From Ewingella americana (GTDB lineage: Bacteria; Pseudomonadota; Gammaproteobacteria; Enterobacterales; Enterobacteriaceae), in the NCBI RefSeq assembly GCF_006438725.1, contig NZ_RCZD01000003.1, positions 1-64,000 on the forward strand: a stretch of DNA of 64,000 nt. The letters run 5' to 3'. Position 1 is the stretch's first letter. Every line of letters starts with the position of its first letter. Both the position numbers and the translations under genes were made by a program. Below the pieces are notes generated by a model. That model was not told the origin of the DNA, searched no databases, and saw only the letters and a program-made list of their open reading frames with translations. Below are positions 1 through 8,849 of this stretch, piece after piece.

Positions 1-279
1 AGCGAAAGATGTCAGCATTTTATGACAGCTCACAATTTAAAAAGCAGCATGAGTCGTCGGGGTAATTGCCATGACAACGCAGTGGCAGAAAGCTTTTTCC
101 AGTTGCTAAAACGGGAACGCATAAAGAAACGGATCTATAAAAATAGGGAAGAAGCGAAGGCGGATATCTTCGATTATGTCGAGATGTTTTATAATGCTAA
201 ACGCCGCCACAGTGCCTGTGAGGATCAACCCCCTGCAGTTTATGAAAGTGCCTGGTTCATGAGGCACGGAACAGTCTAG
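1..279 (+). CDS. IS3-family transposase OrfB, C-terminal part (cut by window start)
   Basis: The reading frame is open to the first base of the window, so the gene begins upstream. The visible 92 codons are the end of an IS3-family OrfB integrase core. They contain the SRRGNCHDNAVAESFF block, whose glutamate is the last acidic residue of the DDE catalytic triad, followed by the family's FDYVEMFYNAKRRH motif. The protein would cut and join the ends of its own element. The stop is followed within about 20 bases by what is probably the element's right terminus, but the other end is outside the window, so the boundary is not proven. Family assignment is firm; whether the copy is active cannot be judged. 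Confidence 0.85.
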   Translation, partial: SERCQHFMTAHNLKSSMSRRGNCHDNAVAESFFQLLKRERIKKRIYKNREEAKADIFDYVEMFYNAKRRHSACEDQPPAVYESAWFMRHGTV

Positions 280-309
280 GAAACTAGGGTCTATTCAATG
301 AGGAGCAAA

Positions 310-732
310 TTAAATAAGGTTCTCCTTAGTCAAATAGTGCCTCTGCATACCAACTTTTGGACAATCCTTTAATGACATCTGCAGAACATAGCCTTGCTTT
401 TCATAAAATGGGGCAGCTTGAAAACTGAATGTATCTACAAGCGCATGATTACACCCCATTTTTACCGCTTCCTGTTCGGCTTTTTTTATCATAATCCCAC
501 CTAATCCTTTACCTCTCGCATCATCGCTGACCCAAAGATAATCAATGCATAACCACAAGCCTTTCCTACTCGCTATAAGGCCGCCGATCATAACCCCAGC
601 ATCATTTCTGCAAAAAATGCCAAGTGGTTTGCGTGATCCTGTTTCAATAAATTTTGAGTTATAGTCTCTTAGGCCAGCTAAAAGTTCTTCAGTGTCGGTG
701 CTAGTAACTTCATGAGTTATTGTAATATCCAT
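310..732 (-). CDS. GNAT family N-acetyltransferase
   Basis: A 140-residue single-domain acetyltransferase of the GNAT fold. The acetyl-CoA pyrophosphate-binding motif A is visible near residues 73-87 ([17 protein letters not shown]; core RGKGLG), and the C-terminal FYEKQGY motif follows. The substrate cannot be predicted. A GTG two codons upstream is possible, but the ATG at 732 has an AAGG Shine-Dalgarno sequence five bases ahead, so I prefer it. The gene sits between insertion-sequence debris on both sides, which suggests a passenger gene in a region of transfer. It could be an antibiotic or small-molecule acetyltransferase, but nothing in the sequence decides this. Confidence 0.8.
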   Translation of the reverse strand: MDITITHEVTSTDTEELLAGLRDYNSKFIETGSRKPLGIFCRNDAGVMIGGLIASRKGLWLCIDYLWVSDDARGKGLGGIMIKKAEQEAVKMGCNHALVDTFSFQAAPFYEKQGYVLQMSLKDCPKVGMQRHYLTKENLI

Positions 733-894
733 ATTCACCTTTTCTTTTTCGGAGGGGAGATTATTTCAAGATAAATAATGTTTATACAATCTATTCTTGC
801 CTACTTCCCATTCAGTGGTATTGACCATATCCGCTTCTGGCACACAACGGCCAAACAGGAACAGGGCACCTATGAGCGAAATGCAGACCTGCAA

Positions 895-1143
895 TTACTG
901 TCTGCGTTTCCACTCATCGACTACATCACCTAAATTTTTTGGAACATCATTACGTATCCAGGCCATAAATTCTCGATTAAATCGAAAGTCGTCCCCACAC
1001 TCCTTAATCATGAAACGACGGACGTTTTGAGTGTTTTTGTAGTTTTTATCAACATTCGTAGCACGTGTAAGCAATGAGCTATGCCAATCTATTTTCAATT
1101 TACAATCCCCCTGTAATGACTCATTTTTTAGCATTCGTTTCAT
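895..1143 (-). CDS. DUF6434-like small protein, possibly truncated
   Basis: An 82-residue protein ending in a block that I recognise from DUF6434-type proteins (name from memory): a YKNTQNVRRF motif, then a FMAWIR motif and a PKNLGDVVDEW tail. The ATG at 1143 has an AAGGGA ribosome site eight bases upstream and is the chosen start. The same frame stays open into the neighbouring IS3-family transposase gene at 1181-1215, so the original gene may have been longer and cut by that element. No function is known for this domain. Related proteins often carry an additional N-terminal SAP-like part, which is absent here. Confidence 0.5.
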   Translation of the reverse strand: MKRMLKNESLQGDCKLKIDWHSSLLTRATNVDKNYKNTQNVRRFMIKECGDDFRFNREFMAWIRNDVPKNLGDVVDEWKRRQ

Positions 1144-1180
1144 ACCCGTGATCCCTTCCCAATATTGATGCCAGGATAAA

Positions 1181-1816
1181 TCAGAGATCCGGGTCGGTTT
1201 GCAGGCTTCGGACAAATTCTTCCGGAGTCTGGTTATTTAATGAGGAATGTGGCCGGTACTGGTTATATTCCTGCCGCCAGTGCTCGATCTTCTCCTGAGC
1301 ATCTTCCAGTGACAGGAACCAGTGCACATTCAAACACTCATCGCGCAGGCTCCCGTTGAATGACTCGACCAGAGCATTATCTGTCGGTCTGCCGGGCCGT
1401 GAGAAGTCCATTGTCACCTTATTTTCGTATGCCCATCGGTCAAGCGCTTTAGAGATAAATTCGCTGCCATTATCGGTTTTCAGCAACTGCGGTAAAGGAC
1501 GCCTGAGCGCTATGCTGTTCAGCATTTCTGCCACTTCTGTTGAACGCAGATTCTGCCCCACGCATATCCCCAGGCATTCGCGGGTGTAAAGGTCGATAAC
1601 CGTCAGCAGGCGCAGTCGTCGCCCGTCAAACAGCGCGTCCGAGACAAAATTCATGCCCCAGACGTGATTCGGATACAGCCCCTGAGGCTGCGGCTGCCGG
1701 CGCTGCGCGGATTTATTGCGCCGTGGACGTTTGAGACGCAGTGACAGCCCCTGTTCGCTGTAAAGCCGGGAGATGCGTTTGTGGTTATCGCGCCAGCCTT
1801 CCCGCCTGAGCATCAC
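1181..1816 (-). CDS. IS3-family transposase OrfB (frame open upstream to the frameshift site at 2020)
   Basis: This is the integrase catalytic region of an IS3-family transposase. The DDE residues can be seen in [10 protein letters not shown] (near residue 57), [10 protein letters not shown] and [10 protein letters not shown], followed by the [14 protein letters not shown] tail. The first usable start is a GTG at 1816, but the same frame is open upstream to the A6G slippery site near 2020. OrfB would therefore normally be made only as a -1 frameshift fusion with OrfA. Because orfA has two nonsense mutations, full transposase cannot be produced from this copy. Conservation of the orfB frame suggests that inactivation was fairly recent. 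Confidence 0.75.
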   Translation of the reverse strand: MMLRREGWRDNHKRISRLYSEQGLSLRLKRPRRNKSAQRRQPQPQGLYPNHVWGMNFVSDALFDGRRLRLLTVIDLYTRECLGICVGQNLRSTEVAEMLNSIALRRPLPQLLKTDNGSEFISKALDRWAYENKVTMDFSRPGRPTDNALVESFNGSLRDECLNVHWFLSLEDAQEKIEHWRQEYNQYRPHSSLNNQTPEEFVRSLQTDPDL

Positions 1817-2013
1817 GTGTACCCGGCGATATCCGTAGTGAATTCGCGTTTCGGTGATCTCGCGGATGCGCAGGCGCAGCGCACTGTCATCGGCAGCAAC
1901 AGAACGATACCTGAACGAGCTGCGGCTGACCCGCAGCGCAAAACAGATTTGTCTTTCGCTGGCACCGTATCGGGCCTGTAAATCCCTGACCCATTCGCGC
2001 AGGCGTGCCAGCG

Positions 2014-2280
2014 TCAGCTCTTTTTTGCCAGCACGTCCTACAACATGGCCTTATCGAGGCTGAGGTCTGCAACCAGCCTCTTCAGCCGCAGATTTTCCTC
2101 TTCCAGTTACCGCATATGCTTCAGCTGCGAAGGAGAAATGCCGCCGTATTTTTTACGCCACGTATAGAAAGTGGCATCCGAAATGCCCAGCTTGCGACAG
2201 ACGTCCGGCACTGACGTACCCAGTTCAGCCTGCTTCAGGGCAAAAACAATCTGCTCTTCGGTGAATCGTGACTTTTTCAT
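2014..2280 (-). pseudogene. IS3-family orfA, two nonsense mutations
   Basis: OrfA starts at the ATG at 2280 with MKKSRFTEEQIVFALKQAE, the typical helix-turn-helix DNA-binding start of this family. It then runs through a leucine-zipper-like segment towards the frameshift site. A TAA at 2107-2109 replaces the expected Glu codon after KHMR, and a TAG at 2038-2040 replaces the expected Gln codon after DKAML. The frame otherwise continues correctly to its natural TGA at 2014-2016. Both substitutions are single-base nonsense changes, so the copy is dead while its frame is intact. Confidence 0.8.
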
Positions 2281-2460
2281 CGGTACATCCTCCGTTCAGG
2301 GGAGTCATTATCATGCCGGAATTCTGTTTCTGAATGGAGCAGGATTTTGGGTCAGGGTCAGTGCTTTTTAATATGCAAAATATATGGCACGTAAACACCC
2401 AAATTAACCCGTAAAGGAGCCTGGGATCTTTTGCACGTAAATGCATAGGGATGGGAATGG

Positions 2461-2592
2461 ATGAACTCAATAATTAAGGTTGGCGCGGCCTTTTGCGCAC
2501 TGGCGCTGATAGGCGATTTAGTGACAGGCGTGCCCTTTTTGAGGAGCAAGTCAGGTTACCCCTCAATTATTTACAAACATCCTAAAACCTGA
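2461..2592 (+). CDS. possible 43-residue membrane or secreted peptide
   Basis: A short frame in the gap between the insertion sequence and yagU. It starts MNSIIKVGAAFCALALIGDL, a hydrophobic stretch that could be a membrane segment or signal peptide. A purine-rich GGGATGGGAATGG sequence lies directly upstream and could act as a ribosome site. I know no homologue and it may be chance. Apart from it, the 2364-2659 gap shows nothing I can name. Confidence 0.2.
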   Translation: MNSIIKVGAAFCALALIGDLVTGVPFLRSKSGYPSIIYKHPKT

Positions 2593-2659
2593 TCAAGATC
2601 AACTGTGACAATCTGTAAAGTTTTACTCTTTACGGAAATTTATTTGCCACTGGGGATCT

Positions 2660-3223
2660 ATGAAAATTAAAGACTTTTTCGCTATGACAGCACCGGGACG
2701 TCGCCGTTACGGTGTGGCTTTATTTGTCGGCATTATCGCAGGTGTGATGTCCGCATTCGTGAAATGGGGTGCAGAAGTGCCTTTGCCACCGCGTACTTTC
2801 TCAGGTGGCCGCGATGAATTTAACCCGCCGTTCCTGTTCCTGAGAGATTATTTGGGTATTGATCCGACTCAGGCTATTTACCATTTCTCTGAACACATCA
2901 TTAATCCTGTCCATATTACCCACATCATTTTCTCTCTGGTTTTTGCGATAGGTTATTGCCTGGTGGCTGAGGTCTTCCCGAAAGTGAAATTATGGCAGGG
3001 CGCACTGGCGGGTATTATTGCCACCGTTTGTGTTCACTGGATCAGTTTCCCGCTGCTGGGGTTGACCCCGCCGTTATCCGGGCTTCCGCTGGATGAATAT
3101 GTGTCAGAATTACTGGGACACATCTTCTGGTTCTGGGCGATTGAAATGATCCGTCGTGATCTGAGAAACCGTATTACGCACGAACCCGATGCCGAAGTCC
3201 CGATGGATGCACCGTTCCGTTAA
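2660..3223 (+). CDS. yagU: YagU family inner-membrane protein
   Basis: A 187-residue protein that I recognise as YagU. The conserved blocks [35 protein letters not shown] and the C-terminal [13 protein letters not shown] all match the E. coli protein as remembered. Several hydrophobic helices place it in the inner membrane. In E. coli the protein has been linked to acid resistance, but its biochemical role is unknown. It stands alone, with a strong terminator just downstream. The segment between PPR and FLFLRDYLG is shorter than in the E. coli protein. Confidence 0.88.
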   Translation: MKIKDFFAMTAPGRRRYGVALFVGIIAGVMSAFVKWGAEVPLPPRTFSGGRDEFNPPFLFLRDYLGIDPTQAIYHFSEHIINPVHITHIIFSLVFAIGYCLVAEVFPKVKLWQGALAGIIATVCVHWISFPLLGLTPPLSGLPLDEYVSELLGHIFWFWAIEMIRRDLRNRITHEPDAEVPMDAPFR

Positions 3224-3243
3224 TACTTGAGATTTTCGAACGC

Positions 3244-3277
3244 GGCCCGCCTGATCAATCCGGCGGGCCTTTTTTTT
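3244..3277 (+). terminator. rho-independent terminator after yagU
   Basis: A perfect 8-bp GGCCCGCC/GGCGGGCC stem with a ten-base loop is followed by a run of eight T residues. Confidence 0.9.
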
Positions 3278-3570
3278 GCAATCTCGTGTCAGGAAGATGC
3301 AGACTCTCCCTGAGTTACTCTCACCGGCACGCTTTGCCGTCGGCCATGACCAGCGTCATCTGCTCTTGCCAGAATCCAGCAGGAAAATATCACTGCCATT
3401 TTTGGTGCCTGCTGCCGCGATTTTATCGTGCAACCATGCTTCATCTTTTCGAATTGCGTCCAGCCCGGAATAGCGCACTCTGCCATCTTTGATCTGACAG
3501 GAATTAGGTTTACGCAGCGGAGGTTTTTTTGTGTAGGATCGGGTAATAAAATTTGCTCAACGGGAGAGTT
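3278..3570. other. intergenic region upstream of cscR
   Basis: About 290 bases without a supported gene. Short frames exist on both strands but none resembles a protein family. The segment should hold the cscR promoter. I saw no copy here of the GTTAACGTTAAC operator found in front of cscB, so cscR may not be repressed through that site. Confidence 0.4.
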
Positions 3571-4566
3571 ATGGCTTCGCTGAAAGAAGTAGCGCAATTG
3601 GCATCTGTCTCGTTAATGACGGTGTCACGCGCCATTAACGAGCCGCAAAGGCTGAAGCCGGAAACTCTGGCGCGTGTACAACAAGCCATTGACCAACTTA
3701 ACTATGTGCCCGATTTCTCTGCACGTAAAATGCGCGGAAAAAGCAGCAAAGTGTCCACACTCGGTGTCCTTGCGCTGGATACAGCAACGACGCCATTCTC
3801 CGTTGAATTGCTTCTTTCTATTGAACTTACTGCGCGCGAATTTGGCTGGAGCAGTTTTCTGGTCAGCATCACCTCGCAGGAAGACAGTGAACGCGCGGTG
3901 AGCCAGCTGCTTTCACAGCGTCCGGATGGCATCATTTTTACCACTATGGGGCTGCGCGAAGTGGAGATCCCGTCGCGCCTGGTGGATAAAAATCTGGTGC
4001 TGGCGAACTGTCTCAGCCGCGAACACGTGTTGCCGGGCTATATTCCTGATGATTTTAACGGGCAGTATCAGGCGATGAAAATGCTGATCCGTAAAGGCTA
4101 CCGGCATCCACTGTGCTTTTATTTACCGGAATCGATTCCCGCCGGCGTTCGCCGTCGTGCCGGTGCAGAGCAGGCATGGCAAGAGGCCGGGCTTCCGGCG
4201 GAGCAGCTTCGTCAGTTTCATATGGAACCGGGGGATGAGCATTACCGAGATGTTGTGGCGATGCTGGAAGAATTTTTTACCGGCGGCAAGCCAGATTTGG
4301 ATGTGCTGGTCTGCGGCAATGATCGCATCGCGTTTTTGGCATACCAGGTATTGCTGGCGAAAGGGATAGCGATACCGCAGCAGGTCGCTGTACTCGGGTA
4401 TGACAATATGGTTGGCATCGGCGATCTGTTCCTGCCGCCGCTAACCACGGTGCAACTGCCGCACAGGGAAATCGGCCGTGAAGCGGTGCTGCATCTTATT
4501 GAGCGGCGTCCTAACCACGGCCTGATAACCATCGCTTCGCCCGTTCTTGAGCGCGCGTCTTTATGA
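3571..4566 (+). CDS. cscR: sucrose operon repressor CscR (LacI family)
   Basis: A 331-residue LacI/GalR-family repressor, the same length as E. coli CscR. The N-terminal helix-turn-helix (ASLKEVAQLASVSLMTVSRA, residues 2-21) is followed by the hinge helix and a periplasmic-binding-protein-like sugar domain with PDGIIFTTMGL and VLVCGNDRIAF motifs. It should repress cscB and cscA until an inducer such as fructose or sucrose binds. The start at 3571 is preferred over an ATG 18 bases upstream because a GGGAGAG ribosome site precedes it and it gives the family's MASLK start. The gene converges on cscA with only two bases between the stop codons and no terminator. Confidence 0.92.
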   Translation: MASLKEVAQLASVSLMTVSRAINEPQRLKPETLARVQQAIDQLNYVPDFSARKMRGKSSKVSTLGVLALDTATTPFSVELLLSIELTAREFGWSSFLVSITSQEDSERAVSQLLSQRPDGIIFTTMGLREVEIPSRLVDKNLVLANCLSREHVLPGYIPDDFNGQYQAMKMLIRKGYRHPLCFYLPESIPAGVRRRAGAEQAWQEAGLPAEQLRQFHMEPGDEHYRDVVAMLEEFFTGGKPDLDVLVCGNDRIAFLAYQVLLAKGIAIPQQVAVLGYDNMVGIGDLFLPPLTTVQLPHREIGREAVLHLIERRPNHGLITIASPVLERASL

Positions 4567-4568
4567 TT

Positions 4569-6008
4569 TTAACCTGCGCTCAGTCTCCAGGTGTCTCCCT
4601 GAAGAATTGTGGCCTGGCCCTTTTCAGCAAAAAGTGAAAGGGCACGCTCGCCTGGTTGCGGATAAATTCTGCTGCTGAGTGTGGCTTCTCCCTGGTTGAC
4701 GAAAACTTCCACGGAAGAACTGTCAATAAAGATCTGCAGGTGTAACACATTATTCAGCGGCAGCGCGATGCTGCGGTTACCGCTGATTCCATGTTCCGGG
4801 AAATCTCTGCGCAGAGACAGCCTTTGCGCCTGAGTGTCTACGAATACCGATACACCGTCGCCGAGTTTTACGCCGAAGCATTCTGCGTCTGAGGCGCTGA
4901 GATCCCACTGTGTCAGGATCTCCTGCGTCTGTGCGTTTTCGACTACGCGTAACACGCTGTTTTTCAGCTCACACGGTGCGAGTGGGTGATGTTCACGGCG
5001 CAGCGTGCGGACTTCGTCCACCGGCGCCATGCACACTTTTCCATCGCGCACCGTCAGTTCGCGCGGTAACGTCATGCAGCCCGCCCAGCCTTCCGCTTTT
5101 GATGGCATCACCGACTCCCACATGTCCATCCATGCGATAACCACCCGACGTCCGTCGGCAGCGGTAAATGACTGTGGCGCGTAGAAATCATGGCCGTGAT
5201 CCAGTTCGGTGAAACCTTCCTGCACCTCAAAATCCTGACCCGGACGCCATGTGCCACGCAGGCAGCCGCTCTGGAACAGGTTCTGATAATCATATCCTTG
5301 CGCCTGGATGCCCTGCGGCGAACACATCAGAATATGCTGATCGCCCAGCGGGAAGAAATCCGGACATTCCCACATGTATCCCGTGAGGTCGTCAGCTTTA
5401 GCAAGTACGCGATCGAGCGTCCAGTCGCGCAAGCTGTTGCCTTTGTACAGCAACACCTGGCCGCAATCGCTGGCATCCCGCGCGCCGATCACCATCCACC
5501 AGAAGCCGTTCTCGCGCCACACTTTGGGATCGCGAAAATGCATGATGTTGTCCGGCGGCGTGAGCACTTCGCCCTGTTTAGTGAAATGAATGCCGTCTTC
5601 ACTGGTGGCGAGACATTGTACCTCACGGATGGCGCTGTCATTACCTTCACCGTTTAGCCACACGTGACCGGTGTAAATCAGGCAGAGTAAGCCATTGTCA
5701 TCTACGGCGCTGCCGGAGAAACAGCCGTCGCGGTCAAACGCTTCGCCCGGCGCCAGCGCCACCGGCTGATGCTGCCAGTTCACCATGTCTTTGCTGGTGG
5801 CATGTCCCCAGTGCATCGGCCCCCAGTTTTCACTGAAAGGGTGGTGCTGATAGAACGCGTGATACAGCCCCTGATGATAAATCAGCCCGTTCGGATCATT
5901 CATCCATCCAGCCGGTGGTGCGAGATGAAAGTGTGGGTAGAACGTGTTACCGCGCGTGGCAGTGGCGTCGTGTAATGCCTGTTCTGCGCGTTCCAGTCGC
6001 TGTTTCAT
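4569..6008 (-). CDS. cscA: sucrose hydrolase / invertase CscA (GH32)
   Basis: A 479-residue glycoside hydrolase family 32 enzyme that splits cytoplasmic sucrose into glucose and fructose. All three catalytic motifs are present: WMNDPNG at residues 35-41 (nucleophile Asp38), FRDP at 158-161 (transition-state Asp160) and WECPDFF near 213 (acid/base Glu214). The C-terminal beta-sandwich domain is complete. There is no signal peptide, which fits a cytosolic enzyme fed by CscB. Its ATG overlaps the cscB stop by four bases (ATGA), so the two are translationally coupled in a cscB-cscA operon. E. coli CscA is almost the same length. Confidence 0.93.
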   Translation of the reverse strand: MKQRLERAEQALHDATATRGNTFYPHFHLAPPAGWMNDPNGLIYHQGLYHAFYQHHPFSENWGPMHWGHATSKDMVNWQHQPVALAPGEAFDRDGCFSGSAVDDNGLLCLIYTGHVWLNGEGNDSAIREVQCLATSEDGIHFTKQGEVLTPPDNIMHFRDPKVWRENGFWWMVIGARDASDCGQVLLYKGNSLRDWTLDRVLAKADDLTGYMWECPDFFPLGDQHILMCSPQGIQAQGYDYQNLFQSGCLRGTWRPGQDFEVQEGFTELDHGHDFYAPQSFTAADGRRVVIAWMDMWESVMPSKAEGWAGCMTLPRELTVRDGKVCMAPVDEVRTLRREHHPLAPCELKNSVLRVVENAQTQEILTQWDLSASDAECFGVKLGDGVSVFVDTQAQRLSLRRDFPEHGISGNRSIALPLNNVLHLQIFIDSSSVEVFVNQGEATLSSRIYPQPGERALSLFAEKGQATILQGDTWRLSAG

Positions 6009-7255
6009 AAAATCTCACTCTTATTAAATAATACAGAAGGGGGGGTCCGGCTTTTTTCGCCGAGAAGCAGGAAACCGGAGATCAGGGTGAGCACCAGCAC
6101 CAGCATCCCCATAATCATGTAGGTGTCTGCAAAGCCGATCAGGTCATAGCCGTGACCGGCCAGCGGCGATAACACACTGGCGCAAACCTGCGTGATGAAC
6201 TGAAAACCGACCAGGTACAGCGTGGCCGAAAGACGCGGATCAAAGCGGGTAGTGATGTACTTAAACATGGCAATCAGCAGAATCGGCAGTTCTACGGCAT
6301 GCAGTAACTTCATGCAGGAAATTGTCACAGCATCCGCCGCCAGGCCGGAGCCAAAGACGCGCAGTGCCATGATCAGGCCACTCAGCAATAACCCGTTTTT
6401 TGCACCGATTTTATTGACCACAAAGGGCGCGAGGAACATCCCACCGGCTTCAAGAAACACCTGGAAGGAGTTGAGAAAACCATACATCTCATTGCCGTTT
6501 CTGACATCCGAGAACAGCGAAGAGAAATACACCGGGAATTGCTGATCGTAAACGTTGTAGACACTGGCACCGGTCACAAACACGATGAGCGCCCAGAAAC
6601 GCGGTAAGCGGAAGAGGGCAATGGCATCGGAAAGTTTCAGGTTACCGGGCTTACCGTATTCGAGCTGGTTAAGCGCATCCGTTTTCACTTCACGCAGACG
6701 CCATAACAGCAACAGGAAAATCACTGCAGAAGATGACGCCATCCAGAAGTTAAGGTTCGGATTGATATTAAACAGCATCCCGGCGAAGAAGGTAGCGGCA
6801 GCCCAGCCCAGTGATCCCCACATTCTGGCTTTGCCAAACTCAAACCCCAGAATCCGGCTGACCCGCTCTGTGTAAGACTCCAGTGCACCAATCCCGGCAA
6901 AAAATGTGGCACCGACATACAGTCCGCCAGCAGCGGCACCCAGTAAAATATTCACCTGCAACAGCGGAGCAAAGACAAAGATAAAGAAAGGCCCGCTTGC
7001 CAGTAACAGAAAGCCAATAGCCCAGAGCAGGTTTTTACGTAACCCCAGTTTATCCTGAATAAAACCGTACAAAGGCTGAGCGCAAAGGGCCGTCAGTGCG
7101 ATGGCGGAAAAGAACAATCCTGTTTCCGTGCCCTTCAGCCCGACCTTTTGACTGAGCCAAAGTGAGATAAGCGAAAAGGCGGATGACCAGGTGTAGAAGA
7201 AGCAGAAAAGCAATCCGCTTAGCAATGTGTAGTGACTTCGGTGACTGTTTTTCAT
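6005..7255 (-). CDS. cscB: sucrose:proton symporter CscB
   Basis: A 416-residue major facilitator transporter of the oligosaccharide:H+ symporter (LacY-like) group. It has about twelve membrane helices and opens with MKNSHRSHYTLLSGLLFCFFY. It takes up sucrose without phosphorylating it. The frame is open 39 codons further upstream, but that stretch runs through the proximal operator at 7295-7306, and the ATG at 7255 gives the family's normal length (E. coli CscB is about 415 residues). Two palindromic operators lie upstream, consistent with CscR control. No cscK fructokinase gene lies beside it, unlike the E. coli csc locus. Confidence 0.92.
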   Translation of the reverse strand: MKNSHRSHYTLLSGLLFCFFYTWSSAFSLISLWLSQKVGLKGTETGLFFSAIALTALCAQPLYGFIQDKLGLRKNLLWAIGFLLLASGPFFIFVFAPLLQVNILLGAAAGGLYVGATFFAGIGALESYTERVSRILGFEFGKARMWGSLGWAAATFFAGMLFNINPNLNFWMASSSAVIFLLLLWRLREVKTDALNQLEYGKPGNLKLSDAIALFRLPRFWALIVFVTGASVYNVYDQQFPVYFSSLFSDVRNGNEMYGFLNSFQVFLEAGGMFLAPFVVNKIGAKNGLLLSGLIMALRVFGSGLAADAVTISCMKLLHAVELPILLIAMFKYITTRFDPRLSATLYLVGFQFITQVCASVLSPLAGHGYDLIGFADTYMIMGMLVLVLTLISGFLLLGEKSRTPPSVLFNKSEIL

Positions 7256-7294
7256 GTGCGTATCCGGGCATGTATCGAAGAGGTAGAACACATT

Positions 7295-7306
7295 GTTAAC
7301 GTTAAC
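7295..7306. promoter_or_regulatory. proximal CscR operator
   Basis: A perfect palindrome GTTAACGTTAAC with the central CG typical of LacI-family operators. It lies about 40 bases upstream of cscB in the untranslated leader. It is identical to the second copy at 7359-7370. Confidence 0.75.
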
Positions 7307-7358
7307 TTCGGGTTTTTCACAGACTGCCAAATAGGGATTTATGATGTTAATCACAAGT

Positions 7359-7370
7359 GTTAACGTTAAC
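7359..7370. promoter_or_regulatory. distal CscR operator
   Basis: A second perfect GTTAACGTTAAC. Its centre is 64 bases, roughly six helical turns, from the proximal copy, a spacing compatible with looping by a tetrameric or paired repressor. It lies close to where the cscB promoter should be. Confidence 0.75.
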
Positions 7371-7485
7371 ATTTCCGGGGTGTGATCTGAAGCTCAAATT
7401 TCGCTGGTCAACTTTTATGTGGCCTACTGTGCGAACTGCTGGGTGCTGTCACCTGCTGGTGACGAGATAACGTAAGACAGCTGAT

Positions 7486-8349
7486 TCAGCTGGCGGGAAG
7501 CGGGGCAATACCTGACAAACCGCGCAATCCATGCTCGACCATCGCCATGTAGACAGCAAAATAATTCAGCACCATTTGCATGAAGGTCAGATGCAAAACG
7601 ATGGTGTTGTTGAGAGAATCCAGCGTCAGCAATCCATTGACTTCAGCGGCTTTCAGACAACGCTTGATGTGAGAACGGGAAACGCCGCATTTTAGCGAGG
7701 CTTTCAGGTAGTTGTACTCGATCACGGCCGTCTGCTGCCGGATGCTTTCGATGTACAAATCCATCAAAATCATGTGTCCGGCGTCTCTGAAAATGAACGC
7801 CTTACAGTCCGGCACCATATCGAATAAATAAACCTGATTGAGGGTGATTTCCGAGTATTTTTGAAAATATTCAGCAGTGAAATCTTCCATTTTCAGACAA
7901 CGGGAAACATCGAAATCCTTATTAAGCATGCCGTAGGGGATCATCATGGTATTAATGAGTGCTCTGGTTTCATCCAGCGCTTTTGATGTTACCTGATAGT
8001 TTAACTTTCGTTTATCCTGCGGATTTTTTTTCACGTCCATACGCCCGCCAACCCGGATAAAGAGCAGGAAAGAGTCGATCGTATTGTCACTGATTAAGCC
8101 CGTTTTCTTACAAAAGTCCTTAACTTCACGAAGTGTCGGATTATCAGTAGTAAAAAACAGGGCCATAATCGCCGAGCCGATAATAAAACGGTTAGCTTTA
8201 AAAATAACTTTAAAATAGAGAGGTTTAGTCAGGTAAAGTCTGAACAGAAGTTTGTAATGTTTCTGCATGACTAACTCAATATCGTTGTGTGATTTTATCT
8301 CTTCTGCGCGGTGATAAATTAACTTTGTGAGTTCTTGTTTGCTCTTCAT
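7486..8349 (-). CDS. winged-helix transcriptional regulator, unassigned
   Basis: A 287-residue cytoplasmic protein that I do not recognise by name. Residues about 50-135 resemble a MarR-like winged helix: an alpha-helical segment around TLREVKDFCKKTGLISDNTID, then a basic wing VKKNPQDKRKLNYQVTSKA. A second helix-turn-helix-like segment lies near residues 215-245 (YLKASLKCGVSRSHIKRCLKAAEV). There is no signal peptide. It is divergent from the fimbrial operon across a 500-base gap, which suggests that it regulates that operon, but this is inference from position only. Confidence 0.5.
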   Translation of the reverse strand: MKSKQELTKLIYHRAEEIKSHNDIELVMQKHYKLLFRLYLTKPLYFKVIFKANRFIIGSAIMALFFTTDNPTLREVKDFCKKTGLISDNTIDSFLLFIRVGGRMDVKKNPQDKRKLNYQVTSKALDETRALINTMMIPYGMLNKDFDVSRCLKMEDFTAEYFQKYSEITLNQVYLFDMVPDCKAFIFRDAGHMILMDLYIESIRQQTAVIEYNYLKASLKCGVSRSHIKRCLKAAEVNGLLTLDSLNNTIVLHLTFMQMVLNYFAVYMAMVEHGLRGLSGIAPLPAS

Positions 8350-8849
8350 ATTGCTGCTTCGTTTGCCTGGTTCTATATTACAAATTAAAAAATAACGCCA
8401 TACTTCTTATGTATTAATTAATAGTCTGTTGAGCTTTGGTTAAGGGTTCTATATGGCGACATCGGACGTTACGTGTTTGGAGTTAAACTGATGAAGAGTC
8501 TGGATTGCCCTTCTCAGGGGCATCTTAACACTAAATTGACTATTTTGCGTAAACCATGATTTTATTTTATCCGGTTAAAATACTTTCTTAAGTAATAGGC
8601 TTTTTTCTATTGTGGTTATTTTGTGTAGCTATTTCATTAAGTTAGCGTAAGTTCTTTTTTGATAAGGTTTGGGTGACATTCTCTTTAAAAAAATTAACCA
8701 CAAAAATGGACAGTGACTCAACAAAGCAAGTGTGAGAATTTTCTTAGCGCCAGGATATTCCCGTGGATTCATATGCCGGGTATACAGATGACGCTTCCAG
8801 GAGGGAGAATTATCGGCATTTTTTTAATGGAATTTTAAAAGGATTTATC
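8350..8849. other. regulatory gap between regulator and fimbrial operon
   Basis: Five hundred AT-rich bases between divergent genes, with no supported coding region. They must hold the promoters of both the regulator and the fimbrial operon. A frame open from a GTG at 8763 joins the chaperone gene, but a better start lies at 8850. No known operator was recognised. Confidence 0.4.

Larger units (their letters stand above)
1181..2363 (-). mobile_element. IS3-family insertion sequence, inactivated
   Basis: The stretch carries orfA and orfB of an IS3-family element read leftwards. The orfB frame overlaps orfA at an A6G slippery heptamer (2020-2026), the usual -1 frameshift site of this family. 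The upstream terminus probably lies near 2334-2363, where a TGACCCTGACCC-type end is seen on the minus strand. The end beyond orfB could not be matched to it, so that end may be lost. Two in-frame stops in orfA mean that no OrfAB fusion can be made. Confidence 0.7.

Noticed and set aside
797-1030. Plus-strand frame starting MPTSHSVVLTISASG.
   Set aside because: It overlaps the DUF6434-like gene on the other strand, has no family resemblance and lacks a ribosome site.
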